A stretch of 43,540 bases of DNA from Thermovibrio sp. (GCA_015490195.1 WFYG01000017.1:1-43540); one strand, 5' to 3'. Positions 17,417 to 26,680 are shown, numbered from the stretch's first letter. The notes: generated by a model from the letters alone, not told the origin. Numbers and translations are program-made.

Positions 17417-17911
17417 TCAATAGTTGTCGTCTTCAAAGTAGTGTTTCAGCTCTTTTACCTCTTTCCCGTTGGGGTTAATAGAAAGCATACCGGAGTAGCA
17501 TTTAAAGGCACTGTCCATGTCTCCTTTTTTTATGTATCCCTTTGCTGCCCTGTAGTATAGTTTGTAGGCTTTACTATCCTTCTCGTTTATGTCGGCCACA
17601 ACGGCTTCCATATAAAGAAGCTTCGGATCATCTGGACTACAGTATTTTTGAGCCTGTTTTATCTCATCTTCTGCATCTGGATAGTCGGAAGCAGTTATGT
17701 ACTGGTCTGCAAAAAGTAAATGACGAGTGCAGAGGTCTAAGTTTTTCGGATTAACGGGAGCAGTTATAGGGAGCTCCTGCACACCTCCTGCTACCTTCCG
17801 GTCTAACGGAGAAGGAGATGGAGGAGCGGGAGCCCAGGTTACCTCTTTTTGATTACTTCCACAGGAGGTAAAAAGGAAAAACAGAGGAAAAAGAAGAGAT
17901 AACTTACGCAT
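17417..17911 (-). CDS. TPR lipoprotein of the nitrate/HAO cluster
   Basis: 164 codons from the ATG at 17911, whose ATGCGTAA overlaps the stop of the upstream TPR gene. A lipoprotein signal ends in the lipobox LFTSC. A proline-rich stretch (APAPPSPSP) follows, then about three helical pairs of TPR character (LLYMEAVVADINEKDSKAYKLYYRAAKGY, cut here into a loose repeat, and the final LSINPNGKEVKELKHYF). It is probably membrane-tethered in the periplasm. Its function is unknown. Its position between hao and napC suggests a role in assembling or docking multiheme cytochromes. Confidence 0.75.
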   Translation of the reverse strand: MRKLSLLFPLFFLFTSCGSNQKEVTWAPAPPSPSPLDRKVAGGVQELPITAPVNPKNLDLCTRHLLFADQYITASDYPDAEDEIKQAQKYCSPDDPKLLYMEAVVADINEKDSKAYKLYYRAAKGYIKKGDMDSAFKCYSGMLSINPNGKEVKELKHYFEDDNY

Positions 17912-18812
17912 TCTTATTTCCCTTCTCTTCAAGGAGTTTTAGATACTTGGAATTGGGATTGAGCATCTTCAATCTTTTAACAACCTCCTTGTAGCCTTCC
18001 ATATCTTTCTGTTTTTTCAGAAGGAGTGCAGCTCTATAGTAAGCCTCCTCTGCTCCTTCAGAATCCTGAGGAGCTCCTTCACCTAAAACTCCACTATAAA
18101 GGTTACCGAGTTGGTAGTAGGCTATGGCGTTATTCGGGTCAACATTTACCGCTTTTCTAAATTCCCCTACAGCCTTTCTAAGATACGAAAGTCTCTCTTT
18201 TTCAAGTTTACTGGAGGCCTTTTGAGATTCCTCCATAAGTTTATCTATATCGCTCTCTTTGACTCCCATCTCTTTTAAAAGCTTGGTGTACTTCTCATTA
18301 TCCTTTTTAGTAAATGCATCTGGGAAGAGCTTTTTCTTACTATAAAGGTTCATAAGCTCACTTATCTGGAAAAAGTCAAAGCCTTTTTTCTCAAGCTTTG
18401 AGTAGAAGTTTCTGTAAATCTTTTTAACAGAATTATCTTTTAAGTGCATTGATTTCTGATAGTAAAGCATTCCAAGAAGAAGGTGAAGGTCAGAAGCAAC
18501 AGCTTTTACATGAGGATCTCTCAATTTTGCTTCTTTTTGAACAGCGTTTGGAACTATCGCATCTGGATTTTCCTTAAGAAGAGGCTCAATTTCTTTTAAA
18601 GCTTTCTGAGCCCTCTCTATTCCTTCATCATACTTGTGATTATGATAATCTCTGTAAATGCAGTAAAAATAGACAGGAGGATTTTTCAAGAAATCAGAGG
18701 GGCAAACTATTTTCTTTTCAATACTTTTCTCAAAATTTGCTTCTTTCGCTTTTAAATGTGCAGGAGTCAGAACTAAAGCGGCTATAAGAGCAACCAGGAT
18801 TTTCTTCCTCAA
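17904..18812 (-). CDS. Exported TPR protein downstream of hao
   Basis: 302 codons. Signal peptide MRKKILVALIAALVLTPAHLKA, then a Lys/Glu-rich helical protein with a clear TPR unit near residues 212-245 (AVGEFRKAVNVDPNNAIAYY, LGNLYSGVLG) and a second helical pair after it. No heme or catalytic motif. GGAGG precedes the ATG. It lies between the terminator after hao and the TPR lipoprotein gene, with which it overlaps by 8 bp. I infer a scaffold or maturation role for the periplasmic electron-transfer chain. Confidence 0.75.
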   Translation of the reverse strand: MRKKILVALIAALVLTPAHLKAKEANFEKSIEKKIVCPSDFLKNPPVYFYCIYRDYHNHKYDEGIERAQKALKEIEPLLKENPDAIVPNAVQKEAKLRDPHVKAVASDLHLLLGMLYYQKSMHLKDNSVKKIYRNFYSKLEKKGFDFFQISELMNLYSKKKLFPDAFTKKDNEKYTKLLKEMGVKESDIDKLMEESQKASSKLEKERLSYLRKAVGEFRKAVNVDPNNAIAYYQLGNLYSGVLGEGAPQDSEGAEEAYYRAALLLKKQKDMEGYKEVVKRLKMLNPNSKYLKLLEEKGNKNA

Positions 18813-18830
18813 GATAACCTCCAGTGGGAA

Positions 18831-18860
18831 AAATTAAAAAGGGGGAGCTGCTGCTCCCCC
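18831..18860 (-). terminator. Rho-independent terminator after hao
   Basis: On the minus strand GGGGGAGC, loop AGCA, GCTCCCCC, then TTTTTAATTT: a perfect 8-bp GC-rich stem with a T-run, 19 bp after the hao stop and 18 bp before the next start codon. It is expected to lower transcription of the downstream genes relative to hao. Confidence 0.9.
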
Positions 18861-18879
18861 GAAAGGTAGTATGAAGGCA

Positions 18880-20256
18880 CTACTGTGCAGTTTCTCCGTA
18901 ACGCTTAGCGTAGTACTCAGCAATCTTCCTGAGCTCAGATTTAGGCATACCGAGGAACCACTTGTGCTCAGGAGTGCTGAAGAGCTTTTTCTTGAACTCA
19001 GCCCAAGCTCTCTTGTCAGCTCTTGTTCCTTTCTCCTTAACGATCTTGTCAGCCTCAGGAATGATGTTGAAGTAGAAGTCGTAAGCAACTTCAAAGAGAC
19101 CGTGCCAGTGTGTGTAGTCTGGAGACATCATAGAAGCACCCATACGAGCCCTACGTCCTTCATGGTGCCAGAGGAGGAAGTAATCCCACTCAATCTTCTC
19201 GTTGAAAGGAGTAGGATCAATTAAGTGTCTGCTTCTGAGGAACTTCATAATAGCAGCAGCAGGCTTAGCAAACTTGTTGTTGTAGAGTTCTACAAGGTTA
19301 TCATACTGATAGTAGAAACCATCTATCCATACTCTCTGGTGGCAAGCAGCACAAACCTTCTTCATCTCAGCACGTTTAGCCTGCCAGTTAGGCTTGTGCT
19401 TGGAAATTGGTGGACGGAGTGTCCAGGAGAGCCTTGCACCAACGTCGTGAGTAGCCTTAGCTCCTGTCACAGAAGCACCCATGTGACATGTTACACAGTT
19501 TGGAGCCTGGTAGTAGTCCTCTCCGAGAACCCACTTAGCCCTGTCAAGGGTAGGTTCAATTTCAGAGAGATGAGCCTTGTAGGCAATACCGTGCTTGGAG
19601 AGTTCCCAGATCTCAATCTGAGGATGGTCAGGTCCCTGGTGACACTTACCACAAGTATCGGGCTCACGAACTTGCTTGAGGCTGAAGTTGTGCCTGTAGT
19701 GACATGCAGAACAGTTACCCTTGGAGCCATCAGGGTTAATTCTACCAATACCCTCATTCGGCCACGGTCCGAGAACGGGAAGTCCGTTCTTAACAGGAAT
19801 TGTCCTACCGTGACACTGAGCACAACCGAGGTTAAAGAGAGGCTCTCCTTCAACGATTCTTCCAAGAACGTTATCAAGAGAACCTACAAAGTGAGCAGCG
19901 TGTGCGTGGTAGGAGTTCAGGAACTCCTTAGCTTCTGTGGGGTGACATTTTCCACAGTCAAGTGGAGATACGATTGTAGAAATCGTAAATCCGAAGTGCT
20001 GGAAGGCGTCCTTGTCACCTTTGTTGGCCATGTGACACTCGTAACAACCAACTCCGGCATCGGCGTGCTTGCTGGTTGCCCACTGCTGAACAAGGGCAGG
20101 GTTCATCCCTTTGTGACAGCCTATACAGGCCTGAGACTCTTTAGAGATGTTTCTCAGGGCTGCTTGAGAATCGGTAGTATTAAGACCAATTACTGCTGCT
20201 GCAGCAAAGGTTACAGCAAGCAGCCCTGTGCGAAGCTTGCTGAGCTTCCCCTTCAT
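18880..20256 (-). CDS. hao: Octaheme HAO-family cytochrome c (putative nitrite/hydroxylamine reductase)
   Basis: 458 codons. Signal peptide to about residue 32, then eight CxxCH sites starting at Cys44, 71, 101, 145, 182, 202, 254 and 302, followed by a heme-free C-terminal helical domain. The stretch WHHEGRRARMGASMM and DYTHWHG is characteristic of the hydroxylamine oxidoreductase family. The protein is shorter than the ammonia-oxidiser enzyme and closer to the epsilon-HAO type of Campylobacterota, which works in reductive direction. Next to nap genes it is a candidate for reducing nitrite to hydroxylamine or ammonium. No NrfA is visible. Whether the heme-tyrosine crosslink residue is present needs an alignment. 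Confidence 0.9.
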   Translation of the reverse strand: MKGKLSKLRTGLLAVTFAAAAVIGLNTTDSQAALRNISKESQACIGCHKGMNPALVQQWATSKHADAGVGCYECHMANKGDKDAFQHFGFTISTIVSPLDCGKCHPTEAKEFLNSYHAHAAHFVGSLDNVLGRIVEGEPLFNLGCAQCHGRTIPVKNGLPVLGPWPNEGIGRINPDGSKGNCSACHYRHNFSLKQVREPDTCGKCHQGPDHPQIEIWELSKHGIAYKAHLSEIEPTLDRAKWVLGEDYYQAPNCVTCHMGASVTGAKATHDVGARLSWTLRPPISKHKPNWQAKRAEMKKVCAACHQRVWIDGFYYQYDNLVELYNNKFAKPAAAIMKFLRSRHLIDPTPFNEKIEWDYFLLWHHEGRRARMGASMMSPDYTHWHGLFEVAYDFYFNIIPEADKIVKEKGTRADKRAWAEFKKKLFSTPEHKWFLGMPKSELRKIAEYYAKRYGETAQ

Positions 20257-20297
20257 GTTTCCCTCCTTTGCTTGAAGTGATATTCTTTCAGATTAAG

Positions 20298-20326
20298 ATT
20301 TTAGCTTGCAATATTTTAAATGTCAA
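20298..20326 (-). promoter_or_regulatory. hao: Strong sigma-70 promoter of hao
   Basis: On the minus strand TTGACA (20321-20326), a 17-base spacer, TAAAAT (20298-20303). Transcription would start near 20291, giving a leader of about 35 bases with AGGAGGG before the ATG. No clear FNR-type box was recognised upstream. Confidence 0.8.
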
Positions 20327-20347
20327 CCCAATTGTTTGTTTGAAATA

Positions 20348-21208
20348 TTACGGTTTTATTATCGTACTGAAAACTCTCAAGGGTAAAGTAATATCTTTCT
20401 CGGTCAGGTTGAGGAAACCCAAAGAGATGCAAGGCTTATTCTTTCCGTGAAAGTCTGACCCCCCTGTTGTGTAGAGTTGAAATTCTTCTGTTATCTCTTT
20501 TAAGATTCTAGCGTCTGACGGTCTATGTCTATAGTGGTACACCTCAACTCCAGAAAGTCCTTCTTCTTTAGCCTTCTGAAAGAAGCAGTAGAGAGACCGG
20601 TAGTCAAGATTCATACTTACAGGGTGAGCAACTATAGGGAACCCTCCTGCTTCCCTTATTAAGGAAAGAATCTCTCTGTAGTCCATCTTCTCCCTTTTGA
20701 TTCCTAGAGAGGAGAGGAAATCTATTGCCTCTTCACGGTCTCTGTAGTAGCCGGCATCTATTAACACTTTTGCAACGTTTGGTTTCCCAAAGTTCTCTCC
20801 AAACTTTTTAACCATATCTGCGTAGTTTACAGGATAGCCGAGCTCCTCCAGCCTTCCGCAGAGTTCCCTGTTCCTCTTTATACGGGAGCTCCTGAAAAAC
20901 TCTGTCAGCTGCCTCATTGCGTCTGAATTCGGGTTAAAGTGGTAGCCGAGGATGTGGAGCTCCCTCTTTCCCTCCCCTAAAAATGAAGTGTCAGCAGTAA
21001 CCTCTATTCCGGGAATAACGTTTATACCTAACTCTTTTCCCTTTGAAACGGCCTCGTCTAAACCGCTAACTGTATCGTGGTCTGTAAGTGCTATGTGGGA
21101 AATACCTTTTTCTGAAGCCAGCTCAACCAACTCTGAAGGAGTTAGAGTCCCGTCTGAAGCAGTTGAGTGGCAGTGGAGGTCTACTTTCTGCACAAGAAAG
21201 CTATCCAT
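20348..21208 (-). CDS. PHP-domain metal-dependent phosphoesterase
   Basis: 286 codons. VDLHCHSTASDGTLTPSEL (HxH motif at the N-terminus), ALTDHDTVSGL, GIEVT, a mid-protein FPIVAHPVSM and a C-terminal GGSDFHGKNKP give the full set of PHP metal ligands. It matches COG0613 (YciV/RNase AM-like; 3',5'-nucleoside bisphosphate phosphatase or 5'-3' exoribonuclease activity is known in relatives). It is the last gene of the leftward SPFH-nfeD-alr-prmA operon and overlaps prmA by 28 bp. Confidence 0.88.
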   Translation of the reverse strand: MDSFLVQKVDLHCHSTASDGTLTPSELVELASEKGISHIALTDHDTVSGLDEAVSKGKELGINVIPGIEVTADTSFLGEGKRELHILGYHFNPNSDAMRQLTEFFRSSRIKRNRELCGRLEELGYPVNYADMVKKFGENFGKPNVAKVLIDAGYYRDREEAIDFLSSLGIKREKMDYREILSLIREAGGFPIVAHPVSMNLDYRSLYCFFQKAKEEGLSGVEVYHYRHRPSDARILKEITEEFQLYTTGGSDFHGKNKPCISLGFLNLTEKDITLPLRVFSTIIKP

Positions 21209-22002
21209 TCTCCTTCTCCTCTCTCGGAAACAGGTTTAAACCCCACCCTCTCAAGCTCCTTCAAGAACTCCTCCCGCTGACTTTTAAGTATCCCCGAGAA
21301 AATAGCAGTTTCTTTTGTCTTCCTGTAAATTTCCCCAAGGAGCGGCGTAAGTAGGTGCTTTTCTATGTTTGCAACAACAACGTCAAAGGTTTCGTTAACC
21401 CTGTCAACGCTTCCCTGAACAAACTCTATTCCGGAAACTCCGCTAAGCTCTGCATTTCTTTTAACCTCTTCATCAACCCCTTCCTGAATGTCGCAGGCAA
21501 CAACTTTTCCAGCTCCAAGTTTCTTAGCAAGGATTGAAAGGATTCCGCTTCCCGTTCCAACGTCTAAGAACGAAACTTCCGGCTTTAAAATCTCTTCCAT
21601 GAATCTCATAACTAAACGGGTCGTCTCGTGGGTTCCTGTTCCAAAACCCCTTCCCGGGTAGATGTAGATAACTATCGCTCCTTCAGGCTCTTTAAACGTT
21701 CCCTTCTCCCAAGAGGGAACAACCCATATCTTTTCAGAAACCTTTACCGGTTTGTAGTATTTTTTCCACTCTGAGTTCCAGTCCCTCTCCTCAAGCTCCG
21801 TTTCAGACACAATGAACATTTTTAAATCCTGAGGAATTGTGAAGTCTGCCGGAGCGTAAACCTTAAACAGAACTTCCTTTCCCTCTTCCACAACTTCCGT
21901 TCCCAGAGCTCCCTCTTCAAAGAGCCTGTCAACAACTAAGTCAAACCGTTCCTGCGGAACTTTCAGCGTTACACTTTTGTAGTCCAAAGTAGACCCTCTC
22001 AA
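21181..22002 (-). CDS. prmA: Ribosomal protein L11 methyltransferase
   Basis: Up to 273 codons. VSFLDVGTGSGILSILAKKLG (SAM motif I), ACDIQEG, and DVVVANIEKHLLTPLL (the 'NI' catalytic loop) with GRGFGTGTHETTRL identify PrmA, which trimethylates L11. The longest frame begins 62 bp inside alr; a TTG at 21987 (giving MDYKSVTLKVPQ) with GAGAGGG upstream fits the family N-terminus better and may be the true start. Confidence 0.9.
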   Translation of the reverse strand: MRGSTLDYKSVTLKVPQERFDLVVDRLFEEGALGTEVVEEGKEVLFKVYAPADFTIPQDLKMFIVSETELEERDWNSEWKKYYKPVKVSEKIWVVPSWEKGTFKEPEGAIVIYIYPGRGFGTGTHETTRLVMRFMEEILKPEVSFLDVGTGSGILSILAKKLGAGKVVACDIQEGVDEEVKRNAELSGVSGIEFVQGSVDRVNETFDVVVANIEKHLLTPLLGEIYRKTKETAIFSGILKSQREEFLKELERVGFKPVSERGEGEWIAFLCRK

Positions 22003-23029
22003 CCCTTGGGCTTATTGAGCACATGAGCTCGTAGGGAATTTTACCTATCTTTTCAGCAACAGACTTAAAGGTAATAGCATCTCCGTAAAGAGTTGCAACA
22101 TCCCCTTTTTCTGCACTAACTCCGTCAACTGAAACAACTGTCATGTCCATACAGACTCTGCCCCTTACAGGGCACATCTTCCCCTTTATCAGAACCTCCC
22201 CTCTGTTTGAGAGCTCCCTCGGGTAGCCGTCTGCATATCCAAAGCTGATAACTGCAACTCTTTCTCTTTCTTTAGTTCTGTAGGTTTTTGAGTAGGAAAC
22301 GGGATAGTTCGGCGGGAGCTCCTTCACAGTCAGAACCTTCGCCTTCACCTTCATAACCTGACGGAGCTCCGGATACCCTTCCTCAGGCGGAACGCCGTAG
22401 AGTGCAAGGCCAACTCTACAGTGGGTTAAGAAGTTGTTGAACCTGTAGAGGGCTGCTGCACTGTTCTCTGCGTGAATTTCTATGTTTGGAAATTCCTTTT
22501 TCAGAGTGGATACAAACTTTTCAAATTTTTTAAGCTGGCAGAGTGTAAACTCCTCATCTTCATCGGCGGAGGAGAAGTGGGTCATAACGCCGGCAACGGG
22601 AAGACCTTGTAGTTCTGAAAGGAGCTCCCCCCACTCCTCCTCTAAAAATCCCAGTCTTCCCATTCCCGTATCAACCTTTAAGTGGAAAGGGACGTTTAAC
22701 TCTTTTGCCAGGCGGAGCTCCGTAAAGTCGTAAACAACGGGAGTAAGCTCATACTCCTTTAAGAATTCCCTTCCCTCCTCAAGGGTTGAGGACATAACCA
22801 AAATCGGCCTCTTAACGCCTGCCTCCCTTAAACAGGCTCCTTCTTCATACGTTGCAACGGCAAAGCCGTAAACGTCACTATTTTTTTCAAGGAAAGTTGC
22901 TACCTCTCTACTTCCGTGGCCGTAGGCGTTCGCCTTAACAACGGCGTAAACCTGCTTCCGGCAAAGTTTTTTTACTGTTTTGTAGTTCAGGAGCAACCTT
23001 TCAAGGTGAACCTCAGCCCACCTAAGCAT
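21941..23029 (-). CDS. alr: Alanine racemase
   Basis: 362 codons. VYAVVKANAYGHGS with the PLP lysine Lys32; the barrel segments HLKVDTGMGRLGF and HCRVGLALYG; the C-terminal beta domain with VSYSKTYRTKERERVAVISFGYADGY, written here as a loose guide, and the catalytic-tyrosine side region RVCMDMTVV. It supplies D-alanine for peptidoglycan. Its ATG overlaps the NfeD-like stop as ATGCTTAG. Confidence 0.94.
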   Translation of the reverse strand: MLRWAEVHLERLLLNYKTVKKLCRKQVYAVVKANAYGHGSREVATFLEKNSDVYGFAVATYEEGACLREAGVKRPILVMSSTLEEGREFLKEYELTPVVYDFTELRLAKELNVPFHLKVDTGMGRLGFLEEEWGELLSELQGLPVAGVMTHFSSADEDEEFTLCQLKKFEKFVSTLKKEFPNIEIHAENSAAALYRFNNFLTHCRVGLALYGVPPEEGYPELRQVMKVKAKVLTVKELPPNYPVSYSKTYRTKERERVAVISFGYADGYPRELSNRGEVLIKGKMCPVRGRVCMDMTVVSVDGVSAEKGDVATLYGDAITFKSVAEKIGKIPYELMCSISPRVERVYFGLQKCNAESSAGTV

Positions 23030-23459
23030 CTGCCACCTTTTTAACTATCAGCTTGTTTCCCTTTATTCCAGTGACTTTAACCTTATCGCCGTAGCGGAGC
23101 TCCTCTTCTGAATATGCGTTCCACACCTCCTCTCCGGCAGCTCCTAAGGGAAAACGAACTTCATAGGTAAAGTCGTCAATCTTCTTTATAACCACGCCTT
23201 CCTGAGAGGAGAGCTCCTCTAAGATGTCCCGAGTTCCCTTTATCCTTTTTATATATTTAAAGGAAACCCAGTAGAAAAATGAACAGACAACTGCAAAGGT
23301 TAAAAGAGAAGCCCAGAAAGAGGGATAAAACAGATAAACAAACCCGGCAGCTATGAGGCCAGCTCCTACGGGAAAGATGTAAGAGGTAAAGGCCAGAGCC
23401 TCTACAACGAGGAGAAGAACGCCGGCGATTACAGAGAGAGCTCCCGGGTTAAGACTCAC
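23022..23459 (-). CDS. NfeD-family membrane protein
   Basis: 145 codons from a GTG at 23459, chosen because GGAGG lies four bases upstream; a TTG four codons earlier is less likely. Three to four hydrophobic helices in the first 75 residues are followed by a C-terminal OB-fold-like domain (SSQEGVVIKKIDD, GDKVKVTGIKGNKLIVKKV). NfeD proteins pair with SPFH proteins in membrane-domain organisation, and here the gene directly follows one with an 11-bp overlap. Confidence 0.88.
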   Translation of the reverse strand: MSLNPGALSVIAGVLLLVVEALAFTSYIFPVGAGLIAAGFVYLFYPSFWASLLTFAVVCSFFYWVSFKYIKRIKGTRDILEELSSQEGVVIKKIDDFTYEVRFPLGAAGEEVWNAYSEEELRYGDKVKVTGIKGNKLIVKKVADA

Positions 23460-24306
23460 GCTTCCTCCCAAGGAGCTCTAATAGGCTCTCAACAGAGGGC
23501 GGCAGAAGAACAACCTTGCTGTTCTGTGAATTTGCCACCTTCTCAACAGACTTTACGTAGTCGTTTCCAATTAAGAGCCTTCCTGCAAGTTCAGGGCTTC
23601 CAACGGCTTCAGATACGCTCCTTATGGCGTTGGCCTGAGCTTGGCCTATCCTCTCTATAGCCTCAGCCTCCTGCCACTTGGCAAGCTTATAACCTTCTGC
23701 TTCAAGCTCTGCAGCTTTCTTCTTACCTTCTGCCTCTGTAATCATCGCCCTCTTCTTCCTGTCGGCCTCTATCAGCATGCTCATCGCCTGAACGATGTTT
23801 GCCGGAGGCTCAATCTCCTTCACCTCAACCCTGTTAATGAGAATTCCCCACGTAGATGAGGCTCCCTGAAGAACTTCTTTAATTCTTGCGTTTATCTTCT
23901 CGCGGGAGGAGAGAATCTCGTCAAGCTCCATATTTCCAACAATATCCCTCAGGTTCGTCTGAACCGTTTGAACGATTGCATACTCAAGGTTTTCAATGTT
24001 GTAAACGGCATCTTCAGGCTTAACAACCGTAAAGTAGCAGACGGCGTCAATCCGAACAACAACGTTGTCTTTCGTAATTACTTCCTGCTTTGGAATGTCA
24101 AGAACCTGCTCTTTAAGGCTCACCTTTGCCCTTATTCTATCTATAAATGGAACAATAAAGTGAAGACCTGCTGTCAAAGTCCTGTGGTATTTTCCGAGCC
24201 TCTCAACTATCCAGGCCTCTTTTTGCGGAACGATCTTTACAGAGATTGCTATTAGAATGATGAGGAAAACTAAAAGGACTATCAGCAGAGGGATAATGTT
24301 TTCCAA
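23449..24306 (-). CDS. SPFH/Band 7 membrane protein (paraslipin/QmcA type)
   Basis: 285 codons. One N-terminal transmembrane segment, then the SPFH domain ([45 protein letters not shown]), followed by an Ala/Glu-rich coiled coil ([19 protein letters not shown]) and a C-terminal [16 protein letters not shown]. It matches the stomatin/paraslipin subgroup, which forms oligomeric membrane scaffolds with NfeD partners. It heads the five-gene leftward operon. Confidence 0.92.
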   Translation of the reverse strand: MENIIPLLIVLLVFLIILIAISVKIVPQKEAWIVERLGKYHRTLTAGLHFIVPFIDRIRAKVSLKEQVLDIPKQEVITKDNVVVRIDAVCYFTVVKPEDAVYNIENLEYAIVQTVQTNLRDIVGNMELDEILSSREKINARIKEVLQGASSTWGILINRVEVKEIEPPANIVQAMSMLIEADRKKRAMITEAEGKKKAAELEAEGYKLAKWQEAEAIERIGQAQANAIRSVSEAVGSPELAGRLLIGNDYVKSVEKVANSQNSKVVLLPPSVESLLELLGRKRES

Positions 24307-24372
24307 AGGCCACCTCCTCTTGCCGTATTATACAATTGCCCCAGCCAAAAAGGATTAAAGGAGGAAAGAGGT

Positions 24373-25968
24373 ATGAGACCTGTTAGAGCTCTCATCTCCG
24401 TTTCAGATAAAACGGGAGTTGTTGATTTTGCAAAAGCCCTCTCTGAGCTTGGAGTTGAGATTGTTTCAACAGGAGGAACGGCAAAACTCCTCAAAGAGAA
24501 TGGAATCCCAGTAAGGGAAATCTCAGACCTTACAGGATTCCCGGAGATTATGGAGGGGAGAGTTAAAACGCTCCACCCGAAAGTCCACGGTGGAATACTT
24601 GCAGACAGGTCTAAAGACGAGCACCTTCAGGCGATGAAAGAGCTTGAGATAGAGCCGATAGACATGGTTGTTGTCAACCTCTACCCGTTCAAGGAAACTG
24701 TTGCAAGAGGAGCCGATTTAGACGAGATAATTGAGAACATAGATATCGGCGGCCCAACGATGGTAAGGGCTGCAGCCAAGAACTTTAAACACGTTGCAAT
24801 CGTTACAGACCCTTCAGACTACGAAAAAATTGTTGAGGAACTCAAAAACACCGGAGAGATTTCTCTTAAAACTCGCTTCTACCTTGCAAGGAAAGCCTTT
24901 AACCTTACAGCCTACTACGACGCCCTCATCTCAGACTTCCTCTTCAGTATAGATGAGGAGGGAAAGCAGGTTTCCTGCAGGGAACTCCGCAACCCTCTAA
25001 CAATCACATTTGAGAAAGTTCAGGACTTAAGATACGGAGAGAACCCCCACCAGAGAGGAGCTTTCTACAGAGAGGTTTTCGTTAAAGAGCCCTGCGTAAC
25101 AAGGGCTGAAAAGCTCCACGGCGAAAAGGAGCTCTCCTTCAACAACATCTACGACTTAGACGGAGCTCTCAACCTCGTTTTAGAGTTTGACCCTGAGAAA
25201 GAGGGAGCAGCCTGTGCAATCATAAAACACGCAAACCCCTGCGGAGTGGCACTTGGAGAAACACCTGAAGAGGCCTACGAGAAAGCCTTAAAAGTTGATC
25301 CCCTATCAGCCTTCGGCGGAATCATCGCCTTCAACACAAAGGTTTCACCAGAAGTTGCAAGGCTGATAACAGAGAGGTTCTACGAGTGCATAATCGCTCC
25401 AGACTACGACGAGGAAGCCCTTGAGATACTGAGAACCAAGAAAAACCTGAGGGTTCTAACAACAAAAGGTTTAACGGGAATTGAGAGGAGAGGACAGGAC
25501 TCACCCTTTGACTACAGGAGGGTTGTTGGAGGCCTTTTGGTTCAGGACAGAGACCTGATAACCGTTGACCCTGAAAAGTTGAAAGTTGTAACAGACAGGG
25601 AGCCTACAGAGAAAGAGTGGGAAGACCTCCTCTTTGCCTTCAAGGTTGTTAAGTGGGTTAAATCAAACTCCGTTGTTTACGCAAAAGACAAGGTGGCAGT
25701 TGGAATTGGAGTAGGCCAGACATCTCGGGTTGACTCGGCACGCTGCGCAGCAGAAAAGGCAAAGCTGATGGGATTAGATCTCTCTGGCTCCGTTCTGGCT
25801 TCTGAGGCCTTCTTCCCCTTCAGAGACAGCATAGACGAGGCTGCAAAGGTTGGAGTAACGGCAGTAATACAGCCCGGCGGCTCAATAAGGGATAAAGAGG
25901 TTATAGAGGCTGCCAACGAGCACGGAATGGCAATGGTGTTCACAGGAATTAGACACTTCAGACACTAA
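24373..25968 (+). CDS. purH: Bifunctional AICAR formyltransferase / IMP cyclohydrolase
   Basis: 531 codons. The N-terminal IMP cyclohydrolase domain has [18 protein letters not shown] and [15 protein letters not shown]; the C-terminal formyltransferase has [14 protein letters not shown], the catalytic KHANPCGVA and the end [14 protein letters not shown]. It performs the last two steps of purine synthesis. GGAGGAAAG precedes the ATG. Divergent from the SPFH operon across a 66-bp gap that holds TATAAT (minus strand, 24327-24332) as a possible -10 for that operon. Confidence 0.98.
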   Translation: MRPVRALISVSDKTGVVDFAKALSELGVEIVSTGGTAKLLKENGIPVREISDLTGFPEIMEGRVKTLHPKVHGGILADRSKDEHLQAMKELEIEPIDMVVVNLYPFKETVARGADLDEIIENIDIGGPTMVRAAAKNFKHVAIVTDPSDYEKIVEELKNTGEISLKTRFYLARKAFNLTAYYDALISDFLFSIDEEGKQVSCRELRNPLTITFEKVQDLRYGENPHQRGAFYREVFVKEPCVTRAEKLHGEKELSFNNIYDLDGALNLVLEFDPEKEGAACAIIKHANPCGVALGETPEEAYEKALKVDPLSAFGGIIAFNTKVSPEVARLITERFYECIIAPDYDEEALEILRTKKNLRVLTTKGLTGIERRGQDSPFDYRRVVGGLLVQDRDLITVDPEKLKVVTDREPTEKEWEDLLFAFKVVKWVKSNSVVYAKDKVAVGIGVGQTSRVDSARCAAEKAKLMGLDLSGSVLASEAFFPFRDSIDEAAKVGVTAVIQPGGSIRDKEVIEAANEHGMAMVFTGIRHFRH

Positions 25969-25979
25969 AGTTGTATAAT
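25950..25979 (+). promoter_or_regulatory. Promoter for the FmdE-family gene
   Basis: TAGACA (25950-25955, 5 of 6 matches to the -35 consensus), an 18-base spacer and a perfect TATAAT (25974-25979). The -35 lies in the last codons of purH. It would start transcription about 20 bases before the next gene. Confidence 0.55.
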
Positions 25980-26007
25980 TTCGTCAAACTGCGAAATGGA
26001 GGATTCA

Positions 26008-26616
26008 ATGGACGAGAAGTTAAAAGAGCTCTTAGAGCTCGGATTCAAGTTCCACGGACACAAGTGCCCTGCAATGCCGATGGGACTGAGGGCAGGCCTA
26101 AAAGCAATGGAAGTTCTGGGCGTTGACAGGGCTCAGGATAAGGAGCTCCACGTAATCTCAGAAACCGGAAAAGGTCACGCCGCAGGATGCTTTTTAGACG
26201 GAGTAATGGTTGCAACAGGGTGCACCTACGGTAAATCAAACATTGAAAAGAAATACTGGGATAAAATGGCCTTTACACTGATAGACAAAAAGACAAACAG
26301 GGCTGTAAGGGTTTCACTGAAGCCCGAATTCTTTGCTCAAGCCCTGAAATCCCCATTTGTTGAGATGAGGAAGAAAGGAATTCCGCCTCAGGAGATTCCA
26401 TTTGAAGTTTTAAAACCTCTACTTGACAAAATACTCACAATCCCTGCAGAGGCCTTTTTAGACATCAGCGATGTGTTTGAGTACAAGATGGAGTCCAAAC
26501 CTGGATGCTTTACGGCAGTTCCCTGCGCAGTCTGCGGAGAGATGACATTTGAAAAGGCCTTAAGAGTGAAAGACGGGAAACTCGTCTGCATTCCCTGTTC
26601 AGGATACGAAAGCTAA
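26008..26616 (+). CDS. FmdE-family protein with C-terminal zinc ribbon
   Basis: 202 codons from the ATG at 26008, which has GGAGG five bases upstream; the ATG at 25996 overlaps that site and is rejected. [18 protein letters not shown] and [25 protein letters not shown] are the metal-binding motifs of the FmdE/Tra1 fold (formylmethanofuran dehydrogenase subunit E-like), and CAVCGEM with CIPCSGY forms a C-terminal zinc ribbon. These proteins often occur near molybdopterin enzymes but their biochemical role is unsettled. No formylmethanofuran dehydrogenase is in the window. Confidence 0.85.
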   Translation: MDEKLKELLELGFKFHGHKCPAMPMGLRAGLKAMEVLGVDRAQDKELHVISETGKGHAAGCFLDGVMVATGCTYGKSNIEKKYWDKMAFTLIDKKTNRAVRVSLKPEFFAQALKSPFVEMRKKGIPPQEIPFEVLKPLLDKILTIPAEAFLDISDVFEYKMESKPGCFTAVPCAVCGEMTFEKALRVKDGKLVCIPCSGYES

Positions 26617-26634
26617 CCCTCCCTTTATATCCCC

Positions 26635-26680
26635 GCTCCCCTTCCTTTTTATTCTGGGAGGGGGAGCTCCTTTCATTTTA
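26635..26680 (+). terminator. Terminator after the FmdE-family gene
   Basis: GCTCCCCTTCCT (26635-26646) pairs with GGGAGGGGGAGC (26656-26667) around a 9-base loop, with one G-U pair, and is followed by the T-rich TCCTTTCATTTTA. It separates the gene from the CRISPR array. Confidence 0.65.

Noticed and set aside
19225-20280. A 351-codon frame opposite hao
   Set aside because: Shadow of the octaheme cytochrome gene; composition follows the reverse complement of CxxCH-rich codons and there is no ribosome site.
20304-20347. FNR- or NarP-type operator upstream of hao
   Set aside because: No half-site pair close to TTGAT-N4-ATCAA was found beside the promoter.
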